DNA from: Spirochaetaceae bacterium UBA5556
GTDB taxonomy: Bacteria > Spirochaetota > Spirochaetia > Treponematales > Rectinemataceae
Assembly: GCA_002425765.1 (NCBI GenBank)
Contig: DIMW01000006.1
Location: 181,461-222,093, forward strand
Length of the DNA: 40,633 nt
Direction: 5' to 3'
A program made the translations under genes and the position numbers. The notes beneath the pieces were generated by a model, which searched no databases, was not told where the DNA came from, and worked only from the letters and a program-made list of their open reading frames with translations. This document shows positions 33,529-40,633 of the stretch, in pieces (the stretch's first letter is position 1; each line of letters begins with the position of its first letter).

Positions 33529-34926
33529 TCAAGGTTCATCCAACACGGACTTGAGGATTCGCGATGCCGTCTCCCTGGCCCGCTGTTCGGCTGCCCCTAT
33601 ATAAGTATCGACATCAAAGAGTTTTTCGATAGCATCAGAAGAGATTCGAGAAGCAAAAAATTCATCAGACTGCAACAGTTCTTTGAGAGGGTTGGGTTCT
33701 CCGCCGCGTACTGCGCTCCAGGCACGCATCGCAAGATCGCGCAGCCGCTCGTGCGCCTCCTGACGGTCCGCACCGAGCTTACCCAGAGCCATGAGCACCC
33801 GCTCCGTCGCGGCGAAGGGCGCGTAGCTTTCGACGGTGCGCCGGATCGCCTCTTCATCGATCGTCTGCCCTTCCACAACCTTGGTCATCGTGGCCAACAA
33901 TTCGTCGGCCGCAAGAAATGCCTCGGGTAGAATGACCCGTCTGTTGGCCGAGTCATCGAGCGTGCGCTCGAGGCCCGACAGCGCCGCGTCATCCCATGCC
34001 ACTCCCGGATAGGACGCGATGAGGCGGGCGAGCGAGTCGACCTTCTCGGATTCGATCGGGTTGCGCTTGAAGGGCATCGCGGAAGAGCCGACCTGGCGCG
34101 CGCCGAAGGGTTCGGAGAGCTCACCGAGAAGAGGCATCTGGAGAATGCGGAAGTCGAAGGCCATCTTGTGCAGGATCGCCGCGAGTTCGGCCAGAAGGGC
34201 CAAAACCCGGTAGTCCTGGACGCGGGGATAGGTCTGTGTGGCAACCTCGAAGAAGGACAGCCCCAACTCCCCTGACAGCGCCCGCTCGAAATCGTCCAGA
34301 TGGCCGGCGCCCAGGAGTTCGGCATACGATGCGGAAGTGCCCACCGCCCCTTTGAACCCTTTGCCTTTGACCTCGCCGATTGTCGCAGAGAGGCGCTCAC
34401 AGGTGTCCGCGAGGTCCTGGGCGTAGAAAGCGAACCGGTAGCCGAGCGTCGTTGGCTCCGCGGGCTGCAGGTGAGTGAAGGCCATCGCCGGTGTTGCGGC
34501 ATAGCGCTCGATTTTTTCGGCCAGCGAAGCAAGGAGACTGATGAGCCTTTTTTTGAGGAGGCGGAGGCTGTCGCGAATTCTCAAGGCATCGGCATTGTCT
34601 TCGATATCCATGGAAGTAGCCCCGAGATGGAGGATGCCGCCCGCATAGGGACACTGTGAGGCATAGACGCGCAATTCCGCCATAAGATCATGGCGAATGG
34701 ATTTTTCGAGCTCCTGGGCCTTTTCAAAATCGATGTCCTCGGCGTGCGCCTCGAGCTCGGCGATCTGACCGGGGGTCACAAGTCCATATCGGGCTTCGGC
34801 CCTTGCGAGCGATATCCATATCCGACGCCAGAGTCGCCGTTTATTGCGCTCGCTCCATATGACGCGCATCTCTTCTGAACCATAGCGCCAGGAAAAAGGC
34901 GATTGAAACTGATCGAAGTTATTCAT
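33529..34926 (-). CDS. purB: Adenylosuccinate lyase
   Basis: A 465-residue cytoplasmic enzyme of purine synthesis that cleaves SAICAR and adenylosuccinate, releasing fumarate. The signature SSAMPFKRNP lies at 281-290; H79, the TH pair at 151-152 and the flexible-loop serine region are present. Length is normal. The gene has no ribosome site; TTCAAT-17-TATTAT ends 6 nt before the ATG, a leaderless arrangement. It is divergent from ssb and lies upstream of, and on the same strand as, nothing obviously related. Confidence 0.96.
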   Translation of the reverse strand: MNNFDQFQSPFSWRYGSEEMRVIWSERNKRRLWRRIWISLARAEARYGLVTPGQIAELEAHAEDIDFEKAQELEKSIRHDLMAELRVYASQCPYAGGILHLGATSMDIEDNADALRIRDSLRLLKKRLISLLASLAEKIERYAATPAMAFTHLQPAEPTTLGYRFAFYAQDLADTCERLSATIGEVKGKGFKGAVGTSASYAELLGAGHLDDFERALSGELGLSFFEVATQTYPRVQDYRVLALLAELAAILHKMAFDFRILQMPLLGELSEPFGARQVGSSAMPFKRNPIESEKVDSLARLIASYPGVAWDDAALSGLERTLDDSANRRVILPEAFLAADELLATMTKVVEGQTIDEEAIRRTVESYAPFAATERVLMALGKLGADRQEAHERLRDLAMRAWSAVRGGEPNPLKELLQSDEFFASRISSDAIEKLFDVDTYIGAAEQRARETASRILKSVLDEP

Positions 34927-34932
34927 GTGTAC

Positions 34933-34961
34933 ATAATAGCATTTATAGTCCCAGAATTGAA
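34933..34961 (-). promoter_or_regulatory. Putative purB promoter (leaderless)
   Basis: On the minus strand TTCAAT (34961-34956), a 17-nt spacer and TATTAT (34938-34933) lie 6 nt before the purB ATG, so transcription should start at or beside the start codon. Confidence 0.55.
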
Positions 34962-35052
34962 TCAGAAACGGGGACTGCGCGCGAATTACTCATGCGAGCG
35001 CTTGAAGACGCGGCCGCGATATCGGCGCATCACGCATGCACAAGGAGGTCGT

Positions 35053-35469
35053 ATGAATCACTTGAACAGCATCCTGGTAGAAGGGAACCTGGTACGCGAT
35101 CCAAACTTTCGATCCACACCGTCAGGGAACCAAGTCTGCGATTTTACGCTTGCCACAAATCGCAGTTACAAGGTCGCGGATCAAAAATATGAGAACGAAG
35201 TCTCATATTTTGATATCGAAGCGTGGGCAAGGCTTGGCGCGGCGTGCGCCCAGAATTTGAGAAAAGGACGCGGCGTCAGGGTGGTGGGCAGGCTGAAACA
35301 GGACCGGTGGACGGACCCTGAGGGGAAGGCGCACGCGCGAGTAAAAATTGTCGCCGAGCATATTGAATTCAAACCCATGAGCAAAGCAAATCGCGAAGAC
35401 GGCGCAAAGTCGAATGATGCATTTATCGAAGCACCTGAGGGAAGCGAAGCAAGTGCGGCGGTGTTCTAA
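35053..35469 (+). CDS. ssb: Single-stranded DNA-binding protein
   Basis: A 138-residue OB-fold protein. MNHLNSILVEGNLVRDPNF and WARLGAACAQNLRKGRGVRVVGRLKQDRW match spirochaetal Ssb. It coats single-stranded DNA during replication and repair. The C-terminal tail ends EASAAVF and lacks the usual acidic DDIPF tip that recruits partner enzymes; only the final F is kept. AAGGAGG lies 5 nt before ATG 35053; the longer frame from 34903 is rejected. Divergent from purB. Confidence 0.94.
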   Translation: MNHLNSILVEGNLVRDPNFRSTPSGNQVCDFTLATNRSYKVADQKYENEVSYFDIEAWARLGAACAQNLRKGRGVRVVGRLKQDRWTDPEGKAHARVKIVAEHIEFKPMSKANREDGAKSNDAFIEAPEGSEASAAVF

Positions 35470-35515
35470 ATCACCTTGATGACACTATGTCGCATCAGGG
35501 CCACGAGGGCTGAAA

Positions 35516-36304
35516 TCATGCGCAGCCCTCTGGCTTCTTGGGTGAATTTTCCGAATAACGCGAGGGAGACAGAATGTCGGTCGAATCCTGGATTGCCTGT
35601 GCCAACAAAGCAAGAAAACGACCGCGTATCTCTGGATTATTCATGCGGGCGGTGGGGCCTGAAATGCTTATTGCGCCGACAAAATCAGAGCCGGGCAGCC
35701 GAAGGGGCATCGCATAGCAAGTGAGGCCTATCTCGAATTCTTCTCTGTCGACACCATACCCCGATTCGCGGGCACGCCCTGCCTCGCAAATAATTTCATC
35801 CGGATCGACCAATGTGGATTCGGTGATCTTAGGTAAAGGACCGGGACCCAAAATGGCGTGAATTCTCTCTTCGCTGAGCTGAGAGAGAATGGCTTTGCCT
35901 ACCCCCGTGCAATAGAGCGGAAGCCTGTCGCCTGGCATGGAACGCATGCGCAGACTGCGGTTGGCCTCGGCGCGATCGAGGTAAATCGCGGTTTCGCCCG
36001 CGAGGTACGCAAGATTGACGGATTCGCCTGATTCGCGCGCAAGCCTCTCAAGAATTGGACGAACTTTTTCCGCAACGAGCCGGCGGACGGGCACTTTGCT
36101 GCCCAATTCAAAAAGCGAGAGACCCAGCGTCCATCCTGCGGAGCAGCGTTCCACCACCCCTTTCGACTCGAGCACATTCAGATAGCGCAATGCTGTGGCT
36201 TTATTCATGCCGGTCTCTTTGGAAAGTCTTGCCAGAGAAACACTGTCGCCAACGTTCGCGAGGTAAAACAGAATATCCAGAGCCTTGCCTGCCGACTCAC
36301 TCAT
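35516..36304 (-). CDS. IclR-family transcriptional regulator
   Basis: A 262-residue DNA-binding protein. The winged helix-turn-helix lies at about 4-60 (SLARLSKETGMNKATALRYLNVLESKGVV) and the effector-binding domain at about 75-250 (YCTGVGKAILSQL, GYGVDREEFEIGLTCYAMPL). Family members respond to small organic acids or sugars and often repress their own gene. No catabolic gene is adjacent, so its targets are elsewhere. GGAG lies about 9 nt before ATG. A perfect 11-bp palindrome lies just upstream. Confidence 0.93.
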   Translation of the reverse strand: MSESAGKALDILFYLANVGDSVSLARLSKETGMNKATALRYLNVLESKGVVERCSAGWTLGLSLFELGSKVPVRRLVAEKVRPILERLARESGESVNLAYLAGETAIYLDRAEANRSLRMRSMPGDRLPLYCTGVGKAILSQLSEERIHAILGPGPLPKITESTLVDPDEIICEAGRARESGYGVDREEFEIGLTCYAMPLRLPGSDFVGAISISGPTARMNNPEIRGRFLALLAQAIQDSTDILSPSRYSENSPKKPEGCA

Positions 36305-36322
36305 GATTGCTTACTCCAAGAA

Positions 36323-36377
36323 CCTATACTTCAATCTCACTGACGAATTGTGCGGTATCGGCATTGCGATACCGCAC
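36323..36377 (-). promoter_or_regulatory. IclR gene promoter region with 11-bp palindrome (candidate operator)
   Basis: GTGCGGTATCG (36350-36360) and its exact complement CGATACCGCAC (36367-36377) flank a 6-nt centre. A -10-like TATAGG (36328-36323, minus) lies downstream, with the palindrome abutting the -35 position. There is no T-run, so an operator for autoregulation is more likely than a terminator of the upstream U32 gene. Confidence 0.5.
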
Positions 36378-36473
36378 CCTGCCCATATCGGTAAATGAAA
36401 CATCATTTTATTTTCTATACTGTATACACAGACACTCCCGACGTCAAGAAATATCTCCACAATCTGCGGCTCA

Positions 36474-38666
36474 TTATGGCCGAGATCGCTTGGCTCCCCG
36501 AGTATGCTTCCCTGCACGAACAGAACTTCCTGTACCCCGTACCTGTCTTTCGGGGCCTAGCGGCCGCGAGTTACGAGAAACAGCCCCCTTATCAGGCACC
36601 CTGTCCTCGCGTCGCACTCTCTCTTCGCTCCAGAAGCCATCCTTCCAGTTAAAGCGCGACGTGCTGGAAAGAGACTTGAACTGATCCACAGCTCGGGCAA
36701 TGTCCCGATAAAGCCCCTGTGCCGGCCCGGCATTCGACAGATCGAGGATAAAGCGTGAAAAGCCTTGTTTTTTGAGATTCGGCACAAGATCGATGAGCGA
36801 GAAAGGTTTGTCGGGGATCACCACCGAATAGTCGCGTTTCCCGACAAGACTAAAAGAATTGCCTTCACGATCCGAGAAATGCGACTGCCCGTACACGCGC
36901 GACAGATCCGCCCGAATCCTGAATAAATCGGAATACGCGAACACAATGGGAACAAAAAATTGCGCGGGCACATACTCGGTGAGCCGGTAGAGTGTCTGAC
37001 GCGAAATCTCATAGGGCGAAATGACCGCCTGAACTCCCTGTTCAAGATAATATGAAAGCGCCCAGGGATTGAACGTGTAAAGCCAAGGGCCAGCGATCAT
37101 CGTGACATTCTTTCCGCGGAGCAGGGCAAAATGAGCCTGATTATTGATAATGACAAGAGAAACTCCCTTCCCTATCCAGTACTCGAGCTCAGCCAGAAGC
37201 CAGGAAGCGTCGGATTCGGCAAAATACGGGTCGAGCCAGAGAATAAGCCTGTCACGCTTGAAAGGCAGACTCCCCTCGTCGCGGCGCATTGTCTCGGCGT
37301 TGAGTCTATTGAAAAGAATCATGGCTTTTTTAGGCCTGAACGTGAGGACCGCGTGAAGATCAGCGACTTTTCCCGCGAGCACATAGATGCCCGGCTCGAA
37401 TACCGCATCGAGCCTTTTGCCGTCCAGACGAGGCAATGAAGGCTTCGGCGCAGCGTGGCTGCTTGGAAATTTGTGGAAGTGGCCCAAGCTTTTGGGGAGG
37501 ATCGGCTTATATCGCCGCGTCATGCTGGCGGTCTGAATGAGATATACATCATCGTTCTGGCGCCATTCTCCGTCGAGCTGAAGAAGCATGCCATCGACGC
37601 CATATTTAATGGCTTGAATCTTGGCGGTGATACGGCCTGAATCGTCCTTCCGGTGGATGCGCACCGAATCGCGCTCCGCCAACCCTTCATATGTATTCAT
37701 GAGGGCCCAGCGCTTTTCATCGATGGTTCTGGCGTCGCGGATCCTGCCAAGATGAATCCCCGTGCCCCCGGCCTGCTCAGGATGGATGTAGTCGTCCGCT
37801 TTCCCGGTGATGAATAGACTCGTCTTGCGGCGGGCAAAATCGGCCTGGAGCATGGCCTTGGATTTGATTATCGCCCGCTCATGATCTATTTCGTAGTTGT
37901 CTATCAAATAACGATACGCGGAGACGACGGTGCCGACGTATTCGGCGGATTTCATCCGGCCTTCGATCTTGAACGCGTTGACGCCGGCGTCGATGAGCGC
38001 CGGCAGATATTCGATCAACTGAAGATCATCGGGGGAGAAATAATAGCCCGCCCCCGTCTCACTCTCATACAGGCGCCTGCAGGCCTGCGTGCACATGCCA
38101 CGGTTCGCGCTCTTCCCTCCAAGATAGCTCGAAAACAGGCAGAGCCCCGATGCGCTCACGCAGAGCGCGCCATGCACGAACACCTCAAGCTCAAGACTCG
38201 TGTATTGGCGGATTTGCCTAATTTCTTCCAGCGAAAGCTCGCGGGCGAGAACCGCCCTCTTAAACCCAGCGCGTGACAATTGGTTGCAGCCCGCCGAGGA
38301 GGCCACATTCATCTGGGTGGAACCATGCAGAGGCAGTGAAGGGAAATAATCGCGGACTATTTTGACGACGCCCGCATCCTGGACGATGACACCGTCGGGC
38401 CCTACAGACACGAGGTATTCGAGCAACTGGTACAGGCGGTCCGCCTCGCGCTCTTCGAATACGGTATTGACGGTGACATAGACTTTCCGTGCCCGTTCGT
38501 GGCAGGCGTAGACCGCGGCCTCAAACTGGTTGAACGCGAAATTCGTCGTGCGCATGCGCGCATTGAATGAGCGCAAACCCAAGTATACCGCGTCCGCCCC
38601 TTCTCCGATCGCGGCGTCGAGCGCCTCGGAGGAACCGGCGGGCGCGAGCAATTCAATTCTTTTCAC
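36474..38666 (-). CDS. Peptidase U32 family protein (long form, RlhA/TrhP-like)
   Basis: A 730-residue protein. VKRIELLAPAGSSEALDAAIGEGADAVYLG is the U32 N-terminus, and GALCVSASGLCLFSSYLGGKSANRGMCTQACR carries the four conserved cysteines. U32 members are now linked to prephenate-dependent hydroxylation of tRNA (TrhP) or 23S rRNA (RlhA) rather than proteolysis; the long C-terminal part fits the RlhA-like form, but this is inferred. GTG 38666 is chosen because AAGGA lies 4 nt upstream and the family start follows at once; the TTG at 38702 has no ribosome site. The last ~50 residues are very arginine-rich and look unlike the family, perhaps a read-through extension. Confidence 0.86.
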   Translation of the reverse strand: MKRIELLAPAGSSEALDAAIGEGADAVYLGLRSFNARMRTTNFAFNQFEAAVYACHERARKVYVTVNTVFEEREADRLYQLLEYLVSVGPDGVIVQDAGVVKIVRDYFPSLPLHGSTQMNVASSAGCNQLSRAGFKRAVLARELSLEEIRQIRQYTSLELEVFVHGALCVSASGLCLFSSYLGGKSANRGMCTQACRRLYESETGAGYYFSPDDLQLIEYLPALIDAGVNAFKIEGRMKSAEYVGTVVSAYRYLIDNYEIDHERAIIKSKAMLQADFARRKTSLFITGKADDYIHPEQAGGTGIHLGRIRDARTIDEKRWALMNTYEGLAERDSVRIHRKDDSGRITAKIQAIKYGVDGMLLQLDGEWRQNDDVYLIQTASMTRRYKPILPKSLGHFHKFPSSHAAPKPSLPRLDGKRLDAVFEPGIYVLAGKVADLHAVLTFRPKKAMILFNRLNAETMRRDEGSLPFKRDRLILWLDPYFAESDASWLLAELEYWIGKGVSLVIINNQAHFALLRGKNVTMIAGPWLYTFNPWALSYYLEQGVQAVISPYEISRQTLYRLTEYVPAQFFVPIVFAYSDLFRIRADLSRVYGQSHFSDREGNSFSLVGKRDYSVVIPDKPFSLIDLVPNLKKQGFSRFILDLSNAGPAQGLYRDIARAVDQFKSLSSTSRFNWKDGFWSEERVRREDRVPDKGAVSRNSRPLGPERQVRGTGSSVRAGKHTRGAKRSRP

Positions 38667-38719
38667 AGTATCCTTATATGCTCGAATGGCGCTGCTGTGC
38701 AAGGAGATAGGGGAACGAC

Positions 38720-38794
38720 ATGAGAGCGCTGCTCATCTGCGGCGGGCCGTTCCCCGCGAAGTCGGGGTTATTTCTATTGTGTTGTATTTTATAG
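38720..38794 (+). other. Short frame upstream of EF-G (leader peptide or gene fragment)
   Basis: ATG at 38720 opens a 24-codon frame beginning MRALLICGGPFPAKSG and ending at TAG. AAGGAG and GGGG lie upstream. The start vaguely resembles some thiamine-diphosphokinase N-termini (pattern LLITGGE). It overlaps the EF-G -35 hexamer. It may be a relic of a lost gene; translation is unproven. Confidence 0.3.
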
Positions 38795-38810
38795 ATTTTT
38801 TCTATATATT
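38782..38810 (+). promoter_or_regulatory. Promoter of the EF-G gene
   Basis: TTGTAT (38782-38787), a 17-nt spacer and TATATT (38805-38810) in an AT-rich block, giving a leader of about 66 nt with a GGAG site 8 nt before the ATG. Confidence 0.6.
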
Positions 38811-38882
38811 TCTTAGGCCTGGTTTCATGGCACGCCTTCTTTATAAGGATTTTCAATTCTTGCATTTACTCCGGAGCAATCC

Positions 38883-40633
38883 ATGAGTTTGGAGAAAATA
38901 CGCAATATCGGCATCATGGCGCATATCGACGCCGGCAAGACGACGACTACCGAGCGCATACTGTATTATTCAGGAAAGACATATAAGATCGGCGAAGTCG
39001 ACGACGGCGAAGCGACGATGGACTGGATGGATCAGGAACAGGAGCGGGGCATCACCATCCAGAGCGCCGCGACGACCACGTTCTGGCGCGATCATCAGAT
39101 CAACATTATCGATACGCCGGGCCATGTCGATTTTACCGCCGAGGTCGAACGCTCGCTTCGCGTGCTCGACGGCGCGATCGCGGTGTTCTGCGCCGTGGGA
39201 GGCGTCGAGCCTCAATCGGAGACAGTCTGGCACCAGGCCGATCGGTATCACGTGCCACGCATTGCCTATGTCAATAAAATGGACAGGCTTGGGGCCGACT
39301 TTGAGGCGGTGCTTCAGGATATGCGCGCGAAACTCGGCGCGAACCCGGTCCCCCTGAACATCCCGATCGGTGCGGAAAATTCTTTCGAAGGGGTCATCGA
39401 CCTTATCGAAATGAAAGAAATCCGCTGGAATGAAGACGGGTCGGAGATGACCAAGTCCCCCGTGGCGGCGGAAAGGATGGAGGCCGCCCACCGCTGGCAC
39501 GAAAACCTCCTCGACGCCGTATCGGCTCAATCGGACATCATCACGAACCTCTATCTCGAAGGCGTGCCTATTCCCGAGGAGACACTCAGGGCCGAAATCC
39601 GGAAGGCCTGTATCGCGCGGCATTTTGTGGCGGTGTTCGCGGGGGCCTCGCGCAGGAACATGGGCGTCCAGCCCCTCCTCGACGCGATCGTCGACTACCT
39701 GCCCGCACCCGACGAAGTGGGCGCGATCAAGGCTTTTCACACAAAAAAAGAAGAGGATGTGGAAATTCCCTGCCAGCTCAACGGCTACCCTCTAGGCCTG
39801 GTATTCAAAGTACAGTATGACCGCGAGGCAGGCTCTCTCTGCTATGTCCGCATGTACTCCGGGTCCCTGCACACCGCGTCGACGGCCTACAACACATCCA
39901 AAAAAAAACGCGAGCGTGTCACGAGGCTCCTGCGCATGCACGCGAACAAGAGTGAGCCCATAGAGCTGGTGAGCGCGGGCGATATCGCCGTCTTCGTGGG
40001 ACTCAAGCTGGCCCAGACCGGCGATACGCTTGGCACGGAAGGATACCCTGTCCTGCTTGAAAAGATGCACTTCCCCGAACCGGTCATCTCGGTGGCGATC
40101 GAGCCGAAAACTCTTTCGGATCGCGACAAACTCAAGGAAGCGCTCGAAGTCCTGGCCCGCGAGGACCCCACGTTCGCCGTCCACGAGGATGAGGAGACGG
40201 GACAGATCATCATTAGAGGCATGGGCGAGCTGCACCTCGACGTCCTCGTCACGCGGGTCGTCCGCGAATTCAAGGTTCAGGCGAAAATCGGCAATCCGCA
40301 GGTCACCTACCGCGAATCGATCTCGACAAAGGTCCGACACACCGAAAAATTTCATAAGATCATTGCCGGCAAAGAGAATACCGCAGGCCTCACCATCGAG
40401 GTCGAACCGCTTCCCCGCGGCACGGGCAATCAGTATAGAAAGGCTCTGCGCACGCACGATGTCCCCGAGGAGATTTTCGACGCCGTCGAGCGCGGCGTCA
40501 ATGCGGCATTCTCGTCGGGCATCCAATACGGCTACCCAGCGGTCGATATAGGCGTATCCCTCGTCGATATCGACTACGGCGAGCTGACCTCGACCGCTTT
40601 TGCCTTCGAGGCCTGCGCGAACATGGCCTACGA
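38883..40633 (+). CDS. fusA: Elongation factor G (partial, cut by window edge)
   Basis: The first 583 codons of a translational GTPase of the EF-G family. The G domain has AHIDAGKTTTTER (P-loop), RGITIQSAA (switch I), DTPGHVDF (G3) and NKMD (G4), in order over residues 10-145. Domains II, III and IV follow, ending in the domain IV/V region at the edge. It drives ribosome translocation or recycling. Spirochaetes often have two paralogous EF-Gs with divided roles (spdEFG1 and spdEFG2); which one this is cannot be said. GGAG lies 8 nt before the ATG. Confidence 0.95.
   Translation, partial: MSLEKIRNIGIMAHIDAGKTTTTERILYYSGKTYKIGEVDDGEATMDWMDQEQERGITIQSAATTTFWRDHQINIIDTPGHVDFTAEVERSLRVLDGAIAVFCAVGGVEPQSETVWHQADRYHVPRIAYVNKMDRLGADFEAVLQDMRAKLGANPVPLNIPIGAENSFEGVIDLIEMKEIRWNEDGSEMTKSPVAAERMEAAHRWHENLLDAVSAQSDIITNLYLEGVPIPEETLRAEIRKACIARHFVAVFAGASRRNMGVQPLLDAIVDYLPAPDEVGAIKAFHTKKEEDVEIPCQLNGYPLGLVFKVQYDREAGSLCYVRMYSGSLHTASTAYNTSKKKRERVTRLLRMHANKSEPIELVSAGDIAVFVGLKLAQTGDTLGTEGYPVLLEKMHFPEPVISVAIEPKTLSDRDKLKEALEVLAREDPTFAVHEDEETGQIIIRGMGELHLDVLVTRVVREFKVQAKIGNPQVTYRESISTKVRHTEKFHKIIAGKENTAGLTIEVEPLPRGTGNQYRKALRTHDVPEEIFDAVERGVNAAFSSGIQYGYPAVDIGVSLVDIDYGELTSTAFAFEACANMAY

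Noticed and set aside
36395..36652. Plus-strand frame of 85 codons beginning MKHHFIFYTVYTD
   Set aside because: No ribosome site, overlaps the U32 gene for most of its length and becomes low-complexity in the second half. If the U32 tail is not real this could be reconsidered.
38970..40526. Two long minus-strand frames
   Set aside because: They lie opposite EF-G, whose GTPase motifs are intact on the plus strand.
1..40633. CRISPR array, insertion sequence or prophage
   Set aside because: No regularly spaced direct repeats, transposase or phage structural genes were seen anywhere in the window.

Overview
The window looks like chromosomal DNA of an anaerobic, free-living type spirochaete (Treponema/Rectinema-like), GC in the low-to-mid 50s by eye. 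This is an inference from protein content: an Ssb beginning MNHLNSILVEGNLVRDPNF of the treponemal type, long SecD and SecF forms, an EF-G resembling the spirochaete duplicates, and many sensor/HD-GYP proteins. No rRNA is present to settle it.

Layout. 1-1680: the start of zwf (minus, cut by the window edge), a THUMP-domain rRNA methyltransferase and tRNA-Ala(GGC) with its own promoter and terminator. 1720-2910: an AT-rich stretch with a DUF1232 membrane protein, a truncated hicB start and a possible hicA tail, then gene-free DNA. 2911-10378: a secreted purple-acid-phosphatase-type enzyme, a DinB protein in operon with an iron alcohol dehydrogenase, a divergent second iron alcohol dehydrogenase, and a very long exported metallopeptidase with a probable outer-membrane barrel. 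10531-16170: HAD phosphatase, DUF1848 protein, PlsC-like acyltransferase, rhomboid protease, an abundant-looking small secreted protein and a CHASE-like/receiver membrane protein without kinase domain. 16267-20859: tRNA-Cys(GCA), yajC-secD-secF, carbamate kinase. 20985-25057: a same-strand run ispH, nitroreductase, udk, msrA, ttcA, thpR. 25154-31382: a 46-residue charged protein, a diacylglycerol-kinase-like lipid kinase, a 1055-residue histidine kinase ending in a GNAT/N-acyl-amino-acid-synthase-like domain, an ICMT-like methyltransferase and an HD-GYP response regulator. 31409-33479: exbB-exbD-tonB. 33529-40633: purB, ssb, an IclR regulator, a U32 peptidase-like protein and the first 583 codons of an EF-G.

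Most of the window is housekeeping. The most unusual locus is 26429-31382: a membrane sensor kinase carrying its own acyltransferase-like domain, divergent from a membrane methyltransferase and a cyclic-di-GMP phosphodiesterase response regulator. This could be a circuit that senses and also makes a small lipid-like signal, but that is inference.

A second pattern is regulatory. Several genes (zwf, HAD phosphatase, rhomboid, ispH, lipid kinase, purB) lack a Shine-Dalgarno sequence and have a -10-like hexamer 6-11 nt before the start codon, suggesting leaderless or nearly leaderless mRNAs. Neighbouring genes have strong AGGAGG sites.
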